DNA of 64,000 nucleotides from Odiellus spinosus (taxonomy: Eukaryota; Arthropoda; Arachnida; Opiliones; Phalangiidae), in assembly GCA_963920705.1 (NCBI GenBank), contig OY987225.1:1488001-1552000 (forward strand), read 5' to 3'. Of this stretch, positions 34,434 to 45,599 are shown piece by piece. The notes under the pieces are model-generated. The model was not told the origin of the DNA and made no database searches. It was given only the letters and a program-made list of their open reading frames with translations. The translations under genes were made by a program, and so were the position numbers. How positions within the stretch are numbered: the first letter of the stretch is position 1; each line of letters opens with the position of its first letter.

Positions 34434-34713
34434 ATAATAATATTAATTTAAGCTGGTTCTAGGGAAGGGATATCCTCTAACTGAGTTTTAAACAGCCTAG
34501 GATAGAATTAGTTAGTCCTGATGCCACTGCTAACCACTACCGACCCAAGCTTAATAATATTCCCTTAACCTCCGTGAGTTTTCGTGGAAAGGGGAAACCG
34601 AAGAACTCGGGGAAAAAACCCTTCGCAAACTCATTGCCGTTAGATTGATTACAATTTCATGGACAAACAATCATAAATAATGTTATTTAAAAATGACGAA
34701 TTACGGATATAAG

Positions 34714-35051
34714 CAGAAGCCGATGAAACCCTCCTTTGAAGTCTATTACTACCTGGTTTTGTTTACCCCTCCTTGTATGGGTTAGTTTCAAAAATCGTAG
34801 TTCGTACGCCTCCTAACGGTAGATATATTCGGAGCGGGAGTTCGTCGAGCGAATATCTCTAGCAGCCTCGGAGTTCGTCAAAAAAACGTCGTCGTTTGTT
34901 GAGAGAGAGAATTTCCAATTTTGCGTAGACAGGGGGGTAAGAGGTAGGACCCCTCCGATCTCTTAAAATTGGGAATTTTACCCATACAGAGAGGAGTGAT
35001 ATATGGAACATTAGAGTAGTAGACTTCAAAAGAGGGTTTCATCGGCTTCTG
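34714..35051. mobile_element. MITE family 2, copy 3
   Basis: 338 bp with ends CAGAAGCCGATG/CATCGGCTTCTG and a perfect 7-bp duplication atataag (34707-34713, 35052-35058). Unit B shows the empty site near 46940 ('ggacataagtaatag'). Confidence 0.92.
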
Positions 35052-35760
35052 ATATAAGTAATAGATTAAATATTTACTTGAACAAATATGTGGGATGGAT
35101 ATTATATTTTAATTTTAAATCTTGAGGTGATTAATGACGTTTGCGCGATTCAAAACACCGATAATTGAATTTGATCCCTTGAGTTTTATTATCTAGATTT
35201 TATTTTCTAAATCGATGGTGAGGGGTTTAACCAAACCCGTAACTGAGTGCCCCTATAGTCACGTGACGATATTTTGAAATATTATAAGCGCTTATTAACT
35301 GGCGTATGCTTAAAGCGTCGGCGGAAAAGCCAGGGTTCCGTATAATTGAAGAAAATGTTGAGGAAGCTGAGCCGCTGATTGATACGAAGTGTACTTGCAC
35401 TCGAAGAAAGTCTTCCGAGGGAAATACTTCAGCCTAATTCTTACGTTAAATACGGTTCCAATTTTGCTTCTATCTTGCTACAAATCTTGTAGATAGTCCA
35501 AGAGAATCTATCATTGTATATTAATGAAAAGAAGAAATATTTCATTAGAATTAATCCAGGGATACTGAATTGTCGCCCAGCCCAGGGGAAGTCATGACGC
35601 CAAGTTGCGTCTTTTACATCCATATTCTTAAACTCCGTGTTTAGTTGTCTTTTTGCATTCTTCGTTCAAAGGGACAAATGCAACGTCCCTCTTTTTCGGG
35701 GTTTCCAACCCGCATTTTGAAAATATTAGGCATTTTTGTAGCCAGGGTAATTAGTCCGAG

Positions 35761-36376
35761 CATCGAGAAATCACGCCCTGAAGGAGTCGTAACTCGTAAG
35801 GCAAGCAAAAGTCTCTATTGATTTTTTTTTCCCAAAACGGTCCCGGATAACGAGCGTAGCGCCACCGTTAAACACCTCAAAGAAACGAAAATTTAGGACA
35901 AGACGTCAGCTACCATATGTACGTCGGGTTAGACTTAGACACCGCGAATACAAAACCCGGCAGGGGCGTGAGCGTGTTTCGAAGGCAGTGCGCCGAGTTT
36001 TTTCCCTAGGTAGCGGCGTAACGTATCGGCGGCGTTTATCGGCGTTTGACGTCGCGTCTCTCAGCTCTCCCGTGAACGACTGGACACAATTTTTACTTTT
36101 ACTTTCGTGGCGAGAAGTGAAAAGAATAACTTACCGTAGGTTTCCTAATCCAAAAAAAAACCAATTTATAAAGTTTGAGAAGTGGTTAATAAACAGCGGT
36201 TGGGACTTGGCCTCTATTGATAAATTTTGTTGACTCTCTTCGCCGCAGTCATATTGTTACAGATTTAGGACTCCAGAGACACACGCTGGAGGGCGCGCGT
36301 CTCGTTAGGCGGGACGAAAACGGTCTAAAATTATTTTGCTTGCCTTACGACACCTTCTGGGGGTGATTTCTCGATG
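35761..36376. mobile_element. MITE family 3 (catcgagaaatcac ends)
   Basis: 616 bp with imperfect inverted ends of about 45 bp beginning CATCGAGAAATCACGCCC, and a perfect 7-bp duplication gtccgag (35754-35760, 36377-36383). Unit B has the empty site near 47660 ('taagtccgagttaag'). It contains an 81-codon frame (35988-36233) with no recognisable domain. The first bases resemble the start of P-element ends, but that is a weak similarity. Confidence 0.88.
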
Positions 36377-36512
36377 GTCCGAGTTAAGTTTAACCTTTTG
36401 AAAATCATCGGTGAGTCCAAAGAAAAACGCCATTTAAGTTCTATTTCGTTCAAATAAAGGAATGATAGAAACAACTAGTTTCGCTTTCCCCTTCTTAAAA
36501 ACTACATTTATT

Positions 36513-39500
36513 CTAAGTGTGGCGATATGTAGTCGAAATCAATACGGACCTTTCTCGCCAACGTTCAGTCCCGAAATATTCGAAGAAGAAGGCTGCTGTT
36601 GCCAAGGATAGCCCGATAAACCAAAGACGAAAAACGACGGTCAGATAGGCGATGTTCATTGGCGAGAAAGATATCGAGGTGGCTGAAGCATCCGATTCGA
36701 AAACGTTCCCTTGTTTATAGAACTTTCCTCTTCGCCAATAGGGCTCCAGTTGTCTCGTTTCAGTTATTCTCGTTGCGCTATTAAAAAACGTATTTCTTAT
36801 TTTCTCTTAAAGGTACAGACCGGGATAAAAAAAAGTGTGTCTTAAATTATAGAGCGTATATTAAAACGACTAATATCATATCGCAAAAAAATTAATAGTT
36901 AGTAGATATTAAGATATTTGCGTTTATTATTAGCAAAAAGTGATCTCTAGTGAACGCCATTTTAGTTTTTTCATACCCTTTCGATGCCTGCTGAGGATCG
37001 GCTTCGCCGATTGGTTTATTTCTCACCTAAAGTCACTTGACTCTAGCTGAAAATAGATGCGGGTATAAGCGCGCTCAATTTCTTTAGAGTCAAATAAGAT
37101 ATGCCGGGCCGAAACATAGGCTACTTCCGAAGGACCCCCCGCGCGAACACTAACCCGAAGGTCGGTCGGCCAGCTGAGCTAGTAGTAGTCAGTACTAGCT
37201 ATTAACCGAGTCTTAAGTTGATTTGAAGAATTAGAAGGTAAGAACTAAACTGCATTCATTAATTACGCAATTAGGCGTGTTTTCGTAGAAAGTTAGAAAT
37301 CACAAAATTACGGGTCTTCTTACGAAGTTACGAACAGACGATCCGACTGCAGCCGACTCGAATGGCCTTCGTTTCGCGAATCTTTATTGGGTGACTTAAA
37401 GGCCAATCATTGAAGCGGATCCTTATTTTTAAAACTCGAAATGCCGGGAAGGAAATATGGCGTTCTTCTAGGATCGTAAATTTCGGTTTTAAAATTATAT
37501 TTATAAATTAACCAAGACTTAAATCACTGTAATGTGTTTTGATTTGTAGGTTTTTAAGCATGCTCTTTCCAATGGAAGTACTTTTAAAGTTGGGTTGCCT
37601 TTCCCTTTAAGGGACCGTCTTTCAACAAGTGTTTCTTCCGGTCTCTTTAAAATGTGAACTACTTTTTAAACGCGTGTTTTAATTTCGCTACAGTGACTTT
37701 TCCTCCAATCAGCGGTCACGTTCAGAGACATTGAGTAATTACATACTTTTTTGTATAATAAATTGTGTCGTGGCGCCCGCTACCGATTTCGTGACTCTTC
37801 GCCGCGCCTCTTTTTTTATTTGAATTTCTTCAATTTCAAAATTAGACTAGGGTCGTTTATTTCTATAATTACGGGTAAATCGCGTTTCAAGTTTACAACA
37901 AGGCATATTATGATTGGTACGTCATTCTGAAAGTTTCTTCTTCAGAGCTTTCGCCCGAGGAGAGGGGAAAAACTCCGTTAAAATATAAGCTCAGTGGTAA
38001 GACTAAAAAAATTTCAAATATTATTTTATAATTGAAATAATTGTTCGAAAATTGTGAAAAAAAAAATTGCTGGGTTTATGTTTATAAACCAGTAAAATAT
38101 ATAAACGATAGTAAAAAAATTAGTTAATAGTCTTCCTTTAAGTGAATTAAAAACTTAGAGACGTAACTCTTATCTGAGGTTTACTTACAGATAGTCGATT
38201 CTCTCCTTGATATCGCGAGGCAGTCGTTTATTGAAGAACATGTGCATGTAGAACTGCTCATATTTGGTTTTTCCCACGTACAGTTTCCTCTTGTTTCGCT
38301 TGATCTTCTTGAATAGGGCTGGTACCTGAAGCGAGGAACCTTCGACCATTACTACAGCTTTCCCGCTAGCAAGTTTTTCAATCATTTTCTCGTCACGCTG
38401 CCAACTAAACTCTAAATTTCTTCGAAGCTGCCCCCTCAACATGGTGTATTTTGAATCTTCGTCCTGCAATAATTATCAGTAATCTATGGAGAGTAACTAG
38501 AGAGCGTGATTGTCTCGGGGCTAAAGACAGAGTGGGTATAGACCAAGTGGAGCGAAAGAGCGCTATAAGTTTTAGTTCTACGGTTTTTACCAAATAGATT
38601 GAAACCTTGAACCATCTTCCGCCGCTCGTTTAGAACCAGCGTTAATTTGACGCTTTATCTATCGTGATTCGGTCTATAACCTCACTCTGGCTAAAGGTTG
38701 AATGGATCCCGAGCAAGACGTTACCTCCAACAATTTAATAAACCGTAAAGATGGCGGGAAATAGCAAATAATCTTTGGGTTGGACATCAAATCCTCCAAA
38801 GAATCAATGAGTAAAATGTCATCAGCGAGAAGATTGTTCTTCAAACCAGAACACCAGAATTGAATTAGGATTGTTACTCCTAAGAGCCACCAGGCTCGCG
38901 TATATCTCAATGGTACTGCCACTTTCTTCGCGCACGCCACGGCTGCCAAAAACAATACAAATAATTACTTGGATACGCGATCCAATTACTCATTCATCTA
39001 GTTTAAATGTAAGAGTAACCTAACCATAACTCCTGACATTTGAACAACTTTTTCGCGTATCTTTGGCGTAACTTCGAGACTTTTTCTTGAACTTCACGCG
39101 TAGATATTTCTCATTCTATAATCAGACCTCTACGTACTGCCACTCTTTTTGGACTTGAGTAATTTGTGGAGGGGGCGCACCATGATCTCGGCACATACCG
39201 CCCCCGCCATCCGCGCGGCTGCATCATGCGTCCGCAAAGTGCCGCTCGCGAAATCAAGCCCGGAAAAGGAAACGAAGCGGTAGGAGAGCCAACTCTCCGG
39301 AACACGCGTGCAGTGGGACTAAGGCGGCGGAACGCGTAGAGTTGGCTTGGCAGACCAAAACGTTACAGCCCCAGCAATGTAAGCACGGCCCACAACGGGG
39401 AAGTCGTACGAAGCGGGGCGAAGCGGCCGTGTTAAGGCCCGTTTACAAAAGAGCGGCAAGCTTAAGCGTAAGCCGATGCATGGAACAATAACAAGAGGAG

Positions 39501-42500
39501 GCATAGGTTCCAAAATCTCATTTTTAAACGATGTATGAACCTATGCCTCCTGTTGTTATTGCTCCATGCATCAGATTACGCTTCAGCTTTCCACTCTTTT
39601 GTAAATGGGCCTTTACACAGTGAAAGAGTCTCTTCTCGGATCCGTCTCCATGACAAAGCTGAAAACACTATCCCAACTCTGCGCTTGACCAGGCGGGGGT
39701 GACCGGGTACTACAGGGGTCGCGACACTCCCGGGACATTTTATTCGTCGTAATTATTGGCTTTCGAATCAGATACTTACAGTTGTTTAGAATATCAGCCG
39801 CGTGGATCCAAAGTGACTCGGTGAACGAAGCGAAATGACTTTGACGACGCATTCTCTTTCTATTGGCGATGTAAGAAGAGACGGCGGACACCGCGAGCAG
39901 CGACAGAGCCACCAGAACCCAAACCGAGTCCCCGAGTGCCTGGATCGACAGCACTTCCGTATCACCCCTTTCCTTTTTTACGGACGAAATTATTAAGTAG
40001 GAATCATAGATCAAAGACGGAGATACGTAATAAAGTCTCGGCGACCATTCGTACAAATAATAATAATGTACCGTTGCATCGATTATCTGCACGCGACAAA
40101 CGATAGTTTACGTGTGAAATCGATTAGAATGAAACCCAGAGGTTGGAGAGATTCAGCGACTTTAAAAATAAATTTTATCCATCTCTTTGGAGAGAATTGT
40201 CAGAAGGCGGAAGTTACGTTATATCCTTGAAAAGGTATACGGGTATTATCCTCTAACACACAAAGCCATAGTTAAGCGCTTTTTGAGTTTTTCAATACTT
40301 TTTATTCTTCTTTTTCCAACGGCGGCAGCAACTACATCGAATGTAATATCTACACGACACCCCAAAGGGGGGGGGGGGGTGTAGCTAAAATGAAATTTCC
40401 CGTGATCACGATTCTTGGACAGTGGCTAGGATTTTAACAAGTAACTTTTCGTTTATAGCGCAAAATTAAGTTTTTTTTGTTCCCAACCATTCACCCGTAA
40501 TTAGTCAGAGGTCACGCGGTTCTAGTATCCCCATTTAGTACGTGAAGATCATTATCGTTTACTTACGCCATAACGAACACCGTAGGAGTTCTTCGCGTGT
40601 TCATCCCTCCAATTGGTGACTTTCATAATCAGGAGGCGTTTATGCAAATCCTTGTGGTTCATTAAAACGAGATTGACATTATTTAAAGAACGTAAAATGA
40701 GCCAAGGCAACAAAAAATAGCCTTTATCATAAATAAGGTACGGTCCATTTGTGTATTGATCAGCTAAGTTCTCTATTTTCTGAAAATAAAAGTAGCTTCA
40801 TCGAATTGGAAGTACATCTAGCATCCGTACACGTGTCCCATCAAAGATGGCGATTAGAAGTCTCCCACTAATCAGTCACCTCGCGTATCTCGCCCCCCCC
40901 CCAGAACCATCTTTTTGGAAATAGAATCAATAATAGAATGATTTCAATCTCCCTTTATTAAGCGGATTACTCTCGGAATATTTAAGTAGAATTCGCCCTT
41001 GTACGATTTTAGCTTTATCGGAGATTCTAATATTATTAGCGGTATTCAATCTCAATACGAAGTCGTATGGTAATTCCGTCCGCTTTTTATATGATCACCC
41101 AGAAAACTCTCCCAATGTAAACCGTGTCCAATTTAGGAATATCTTATTATAAATTGAACTTTTGCGCTTATTTTAAGCTAATTTGCTATCCATAATTTTG
41201 ATTGGTCTAAAAAGTACGAGACGTTTTTGAAAGTCAGTCGAGGCTGCCAATTCCGTCCAGAAGAATGTAATTCCGTCCGGCCTGAGTCTAATCGCCAGAC
41301 AGTAGCGGGTAATACCCGTCCACCCGTAAATAAGAAGCGTCTAATTTCCGGATAACCTCCATTTATTAATTTAATAATATTTTACTCAGTTTCAAAGGCA
41401 ACTAAAACACCCACACCGTAAAAACCGCGCCATTTTATGTTCTAAGCCTTTTTTGAAAATATTGTCACGAAACATTACCGCCCTCTATATTGAATTCGCA
41501 TTAAAAATATTTCCAGCCCTGAAAGACAGCGGGAAAAACACGCTTTCTGCTTTGAAATGATTGAATTGTCAATCGTGAATGATTTTAGAGCTCGCAAAAA
41601 AGACCCACAACACTAGGTTGACCTTTGGGTCAAGTAATGTTAAAAATAAATTTCTTAAAATTTCAAAATCTTTGGTTTGGTTGTCATCTCTGATAGTATT
41701 TACGCTCTTGTGGCGAGAAATCTGTTCATTAAAATCAATAATCTCCGCAGAACAAAGGTTGGAGGATTGCTTCCATAATGCTAGAGATACGAGGATATGT
41801 CGACTTCAAAGTCGGATTAGGCTATCATCCCCCACACGAATCAAGCTGAAACTTGGAACAGTTATGTATAAAGGGTGAATGATGATTCTGGGAAGGTTTA
41901 GTTTTGTAACTGCCACGGGGCTGGCGCGTACGACGAGGTAAAATATGTAAATAATAGACCAAAGAATACCAAAAAATAGAGGAAACGCCTGTAAAAATGT
42001 TTTATGTCTCCGGCCCCTATGCTGTGCAGGAAAAAATATTCTAGGGGCTTTGCTATACAGCTATTATACAGCTTCATTTGATAGCCTTTGCTTTGCGGAA
42101 GTACGTCAAGAAACTAGGAGCAATAACAACGCCCTACATAAATGGAGTAGTAACTGTCTTTTATTTATAATACTTAAGTTCTTATAAAAGGTACACAAAT
42201 ATTTAAACTATCTTGGGTAAATTGTCTAATTGGGCTGCATCGCATTTAAGGAAAATGATAATGTGCTGGCTGACCGAGGTTTCCGTGACTCCAACAACAT
42301 GCTTTCAGACCTCGGAGTATACTTGCAAATGCCGTCATTTCTGCCCAAAGGCGAAAAGCAAGTTGGCACTGACGAAGTAAACCGTTCACGAAAGGTGACG
42401 TTCCTAAGATGGCCCGTTGAAGTCAAAAATTGCCACCTGCAAAGTATCTTCAGGTTTTTTGAACACCGGATACATGTCCCGATGATACCCTATGTCACAG

Positions 42501-43237
42501 AACTTCTCCACGTCTGCGCTTCCCTAATTAACGCGTACCATCCAGAATTGAACATAAAAGTTCAATGGGAAAGAGTGGTGGAAAATACATTACTTGACCC
42601 AAAGGTCTACCTAGTGTTGTGGGTCTTCTTCGCGTTTTAATTAGGTATTTTGAAGTTAAATAACTTTAAACTCGATGTTCAATCGAGTGGACGGAATTGG
42701 CCTCTGTCGGTAGTTTTTTCTAATATTCTATAAATAACAAAATACGGCGTAAAGATGAGACCGGAGACGCGTATTTTGTAGCTAAAGTTCCGGGCTTTCG
42801 AGTGGTATCGGGTTCGAATCTGTACAATTTCCGTGATTGTTTTTAATCCTTATTTCCGGAGCCATGAAAAGCTTCATTCCCTTAAATTGGCATTAATTTA
42901 ATCAGAGTAAATTGCTACTTTTTTAATTATAGCAGTATCCTAGCCGACCCTTGTCCTATGGCCTTGAAAAAATTTTTTTGACGGGGCGTTTATCAGTGTC
43001 TAAGATAAGTCCTTTTTCGTTTAATTTAACCAACCCAAATTAAAGATTCACATTTTTAAACCAAAGTGAACGGAATTAGAATTGGACGGAATTACCCGCC
43101 ACCACCCTAGCTGTAACACCGATTAATTGAGATTGGAATATTTATTCCCCGTTCCGTGTTTTGAGCGATATTCTTACCTCTGGTAAGCAAAAAGTGAAAT
43201 TATAAGGATTTGTCGAAGTAATATTTCCGTTTTCCAT
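36513..43237 (-). CDS. Ionotropic receptor A (divergent IR), six exons
   Basis: Exons, 5' to 3': 43237-43178, 40779-40567, 40086-39780, 38942-38725, 38463-38189, 36777-36513; all introns GT-AG; 445 residues. IRs are glutamate-receptor-related channels of sensory neurons. Seen: N-terminal lobe with an NIT glycosylation site; TM1 VWVLVALSLLAVSAVSSYI (~145-164); pore region ESLWIHAADILNN (~181-193); TM RAWWLLGVTILIQFW (~209-223); the IR hallmark IDSLEDL (~239-245); second ligand-lobe ending LPRDIKERIDYL; last TM VVFRLWFIGLSLATAAFFFE (~405-424). Canonical glutamate-binding residues are not evident. The start is the ATG at which frame conservation among the three paralogues begins, since copy C has an indel just upstream. 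Short for an IR (often ~600 residues), so a missed upstream exon is possible. AATAAA directly follows the stop. Confidence 0.85.
39435..39612. mobile_element. Harbinger-like MITE in intron 3 of IR gene A
   Basis: 178 bp, almost wholly palindromic (arms of about 75 bp starting AGGCCCGTTTACAAAAGAG), with TTA target duplications at 39432-39434 and 39613-39615. Unit B has the single-copy site 'gtgttacacag' near 49917. TTA duplication and A/G-rich ends fit PIF/Harbinger. Confidence 0.85.
41068..43107 (+). mobile_element. DDE_4-type DNA transposon in intron 1 of IR gene A
   Basis: 2040 bp inserted between TA (41066-41067) and TA (43108-43109). Unit B reads 'gtcgtagctgt' uninterrupted at this point. 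The ends share AATTCCGTCC, with a GGTGGTGG block at the outer right end. A shortened relative lies inverted at 59336-60254. A 2-bp duplication and this transposase style suggest the ISL2EU group, stated with caution. The insertion enlarges intron 1 from 353 bp in gene B to 2398 bp in gene A. Confidence 0.82.
42230..42640 (+). pseudogene. DDE_4-type transposase, C-terminal fragment
   Basis: 136 codons in the element above, opening with a TTG rather than ATG. It carries the DDE_Tnp_4 features LADRGFRD (second catalytic aspartate), LPKGEKQ, and the acidic residue region RWPVEVKNCHLQSIFRFF. The part with the first aspartate and any THAP or other DNA-binding domain is not found upstream, where only a frame without recognisable motifs exists (41579-41878). 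So it is a remnant of a protein that would normally be roughly twice to three times this length. Confidence 0.75.
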
Positions 43238-43590
43238 CTTGAAGTTGGATGATTTCAAAGACGCCCTGCCTCGTAACCCATCCGGCCAATTTATAATATT
43301 TCGATTTATTTAAAACGTCCAGCGCCGTTATGTTTGACTCCTTTTTCATCGGCCTTTACGGCTTCTAACTTAATCGTATTGAAACTTGCGAAGTAAAGCA
43401 ACGCGTTTTAGATAATGACCAAAACGCAATCGCCATAAAAGGACGTTTTAATATTAGTAGTACATTTTAAAACATTTTCAGCGCTCTCGAAATCGGCACG
43501 CAATAAATACGAAAACGAACGAATATATTATTCATATTTGCCCTACAATCTGACTTTTAAAACGAGTTCTGCAAGAAGGCATCGATCTAA
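43238..43590 (-). promoter_or_regulatory. Conserved sequence upstream of IR exon 1
   Basis: About 350 bp is shared by A, B (51488-51835) and C (57642-57900), including 'agttagaagccgtaaaggcc', 'ggacgttttaatatta' and 'agcgctctcgaaatcggcac'. Frames through it contain stops or indels in at least one paralogue, so it is better read as 5' UTR and promoter than as an exon. No clear TATA box. Confidence 0.4.
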
Positions 43591-44474
43591 ATAAACGGTT
43601 TGTTCCCATTTCGCCCAAATATTTGGCCCAAAATTATCTATTCCCATTTCGCCCAATCCTAATTCACCCAAACGTATTATCATTTGGCCCAAAATTATCG
43701 ATTCCCAATTCGCCCAAACCAAAATTTCCTTGTCCCAATTCGCCCAATCCCATTTCGCCCAATCGGTTTATCAGTTAATAAAGAATTATCTATTCCCATT
43801 TTGCTCAACCTAAAATTCCCTTTCGCCTAAAATTGTTAGGTTAGGTTGGGTTAGGTTACCAAAACTAATAAAGTAAATTGTTCTTTAGATTGGGTTGGGT
43901 TAGGTTAGGTTAGGTTAAGGTAGATTATGTTGGGTTAAGATAGATTGTATTGGGTTGGGTTGGGTTAGGTTACCAAAATTAATAAAGAAAATAGTTCTTA
44001 AGATTGGGTTGGGTTAGGTTAGGTTAGGTTACCAAAACTAATAAAGAAAATTGTTCTATAGATAGGGTTGGTTGGGTTAGGGTAGGTTGGGTTGGGTTAG
44101 GTTACCAAAATTAATAAAGTAAATTGTTTAGTTACATCAAGAAGTGCTTGTAGAAATAATTAAACAGGACGAAGGAACCGATCAAGAGGATTTTGTTCGC
44201 ATATGCCTTGGGTGTGGATTGGGCGAAATAAGAATTTGGCAAAAATGGAATTATGCGAAATGTGATTTGGCGAAATGGGAATTAGGGGAAATGGGATTGG
44301 ACGAAATAGGATTGGGCCTAATAAATTGGGCTGATTGGGAATTGGGCCAGTTGGGATTGGGCCAGTTGGGATTGGGCCAGTTGGGATTGGGCCAGTTGGG
44401 ATTGGGCCAATTGAGATTGGGCCAATTGAGATTGGGCCAATTGAGATTGGGCGAAATGGGAATGTTTTGGGCGA
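43591..44474. mobile_element. Inserted element made of 'cccatttcgcccaa' repeats
   Basis: About 884 bp present in unit A and absent from B (which reads 'gatttaaactgtcaaaacag' here). Inverted outer motifs TTCCCATTTCGCCCAA occur at both ends, 'ggttaggttggg' runs lie in the middle, and a 15-bp tandem 'gggattgggccagtt' fills 44331-44455. The open frame at 44144-44491 is a by-product of these repeats. Confidence 0.65.
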
Positions 44475-45599
44475 ACACGAGAGATTATTAGACTAATTAG
44501 ATAAAGTTAAATTTGGTTACTTTACTCGCTCTTAAATATCTTTATCTTTAACGTCTTTTAACGAAGTTTTCAATGATTAGTTGCATTTCAATCTCGATAC
44601 GAATGTGGTCTCGGGAATTTTTCCGAAGTAAAAATTTCCTCTTGATAAACCCTCGTTACGCGTTCATTCCAACCGTGAAATTTTCAAAATTTTTAAAAAT
44701 AATTGTTATTGGCGTCAGACGGTCAGAAGCCGATGAACGAGTCATTTTCATCGGCTTCTGGTCGAGTATAGTTTGGGCCAACTGGTCATTAGAGTCCAGT
44801 TACGATTTGATTGGCTCCATTCATCTTCGCGTTTTGTCACAACGAAGTTTACCAATCGATTTCGCGTTTTTTCTAACGTTGAAAAGCAATCAATAGAAAT
44901 TATTTGAATCTCATCGGCTTCTAGTGATACAAGAGTGTAGGCCGCATTTTGACGAAACCGGGAGCTCAAGTCCCTCTATTCCAATTTGACTACAACTAGG
45001 TTTAAATTTACTGAAACTATACTAGTTTTATTCTGAGATATAAATTGCATTTTGCACACTTTCTGATCGATTATTGGAAAAGACTACGAAATTGGGGAAT
45101 TGGACGAGACTTAAACATAGTTAGGGAAGAGGGGTATGATACTACTTCTTTTTTCCACGTTTCTCCTAAGCGAGCAATCACGCCTCTAGTCCCCAAACTC
45201 CGGACGATATTCTCGGATGACCCGTTGACACTGACCCTTCCCCTGATCTTATTCCGCGCCAGAAAAACCTATATAGTTTTTGTACCACCCCCTTTGAGAG
45301 AGCGCTATGCCAAAGAAAACCACATTTTTATTTCCACAAATGCAAATCTCTACGAGAGAACTACCCGTTTTACGTTAAATGTAGGTTAGTTGGAGCTCGG
45401 AATTCGTATAATTTTTATTAATTGGATAAAATCAACTAAATTCTGATGTATATTATCAGTTTGATTTAAAACAAACTTTCATTCGAGCGCTCACGAAACT
45501 GACACGCGAAAATAAGCTGAAACAAACTAATGGCAGATATAATATTCACGTTGCCCCTACTGACTACCGTTCAATAATGACTTTACGGAAAAAGATTTG
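44475..45599. other. Non-coding part of unit A with MITE-derived hairpin
   Basis: 44724-44760 is a 37-bp relic of MITE family 2: both 13-bp ends (CAGAAGCCGATGA) with only 11 bp between. It is also in unit B (52108-52144), so it predates the duplication. A further 'catcggcttct' lies near 44912. Open frames at 44573-44896 and 45045-45389 recur in B only because the copies are recent; I see no domain in them. Confidence 0.5.

Noticed and set aside
35441-35623. 60-codon minus-strand frame identical at 47349-47531
   Set aside because: Identity only reflects the recent A/B duplication; the corresponding part of C does not keep the frame.
35988-36233. 81-codon frame inside MITE family 3
   Set aside because: No transposase motif; the element is only 616 bp and absent from unit B.
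42790-42840. tRNA-like box B 'gggttcgaatct'
   Set aside because: No matching acceptor, D-arm or anticodon arm at correct spacing; lies within a transposon.
43840-44110. Runs of ttaggttgggttagg resembling insect telomere repeats
   Set aside because: Interrupted and variable, inside an inserted element; not a telomere.
44144-44491. 115-codon frame with repeated 'GQLGL' peptides
   Set aside because: It is read out of the 15-bp tandem 'gggattgggccagtt', inside a recently inserted repeat element.
44573-45389. Frames of 107 and 114 codons conserved in both duplication units (51956-52766)
   Set aside because: The units are nearly identical overall, so conservation is uninformative. One frame crosses a MITE relic, and no domain is visible.
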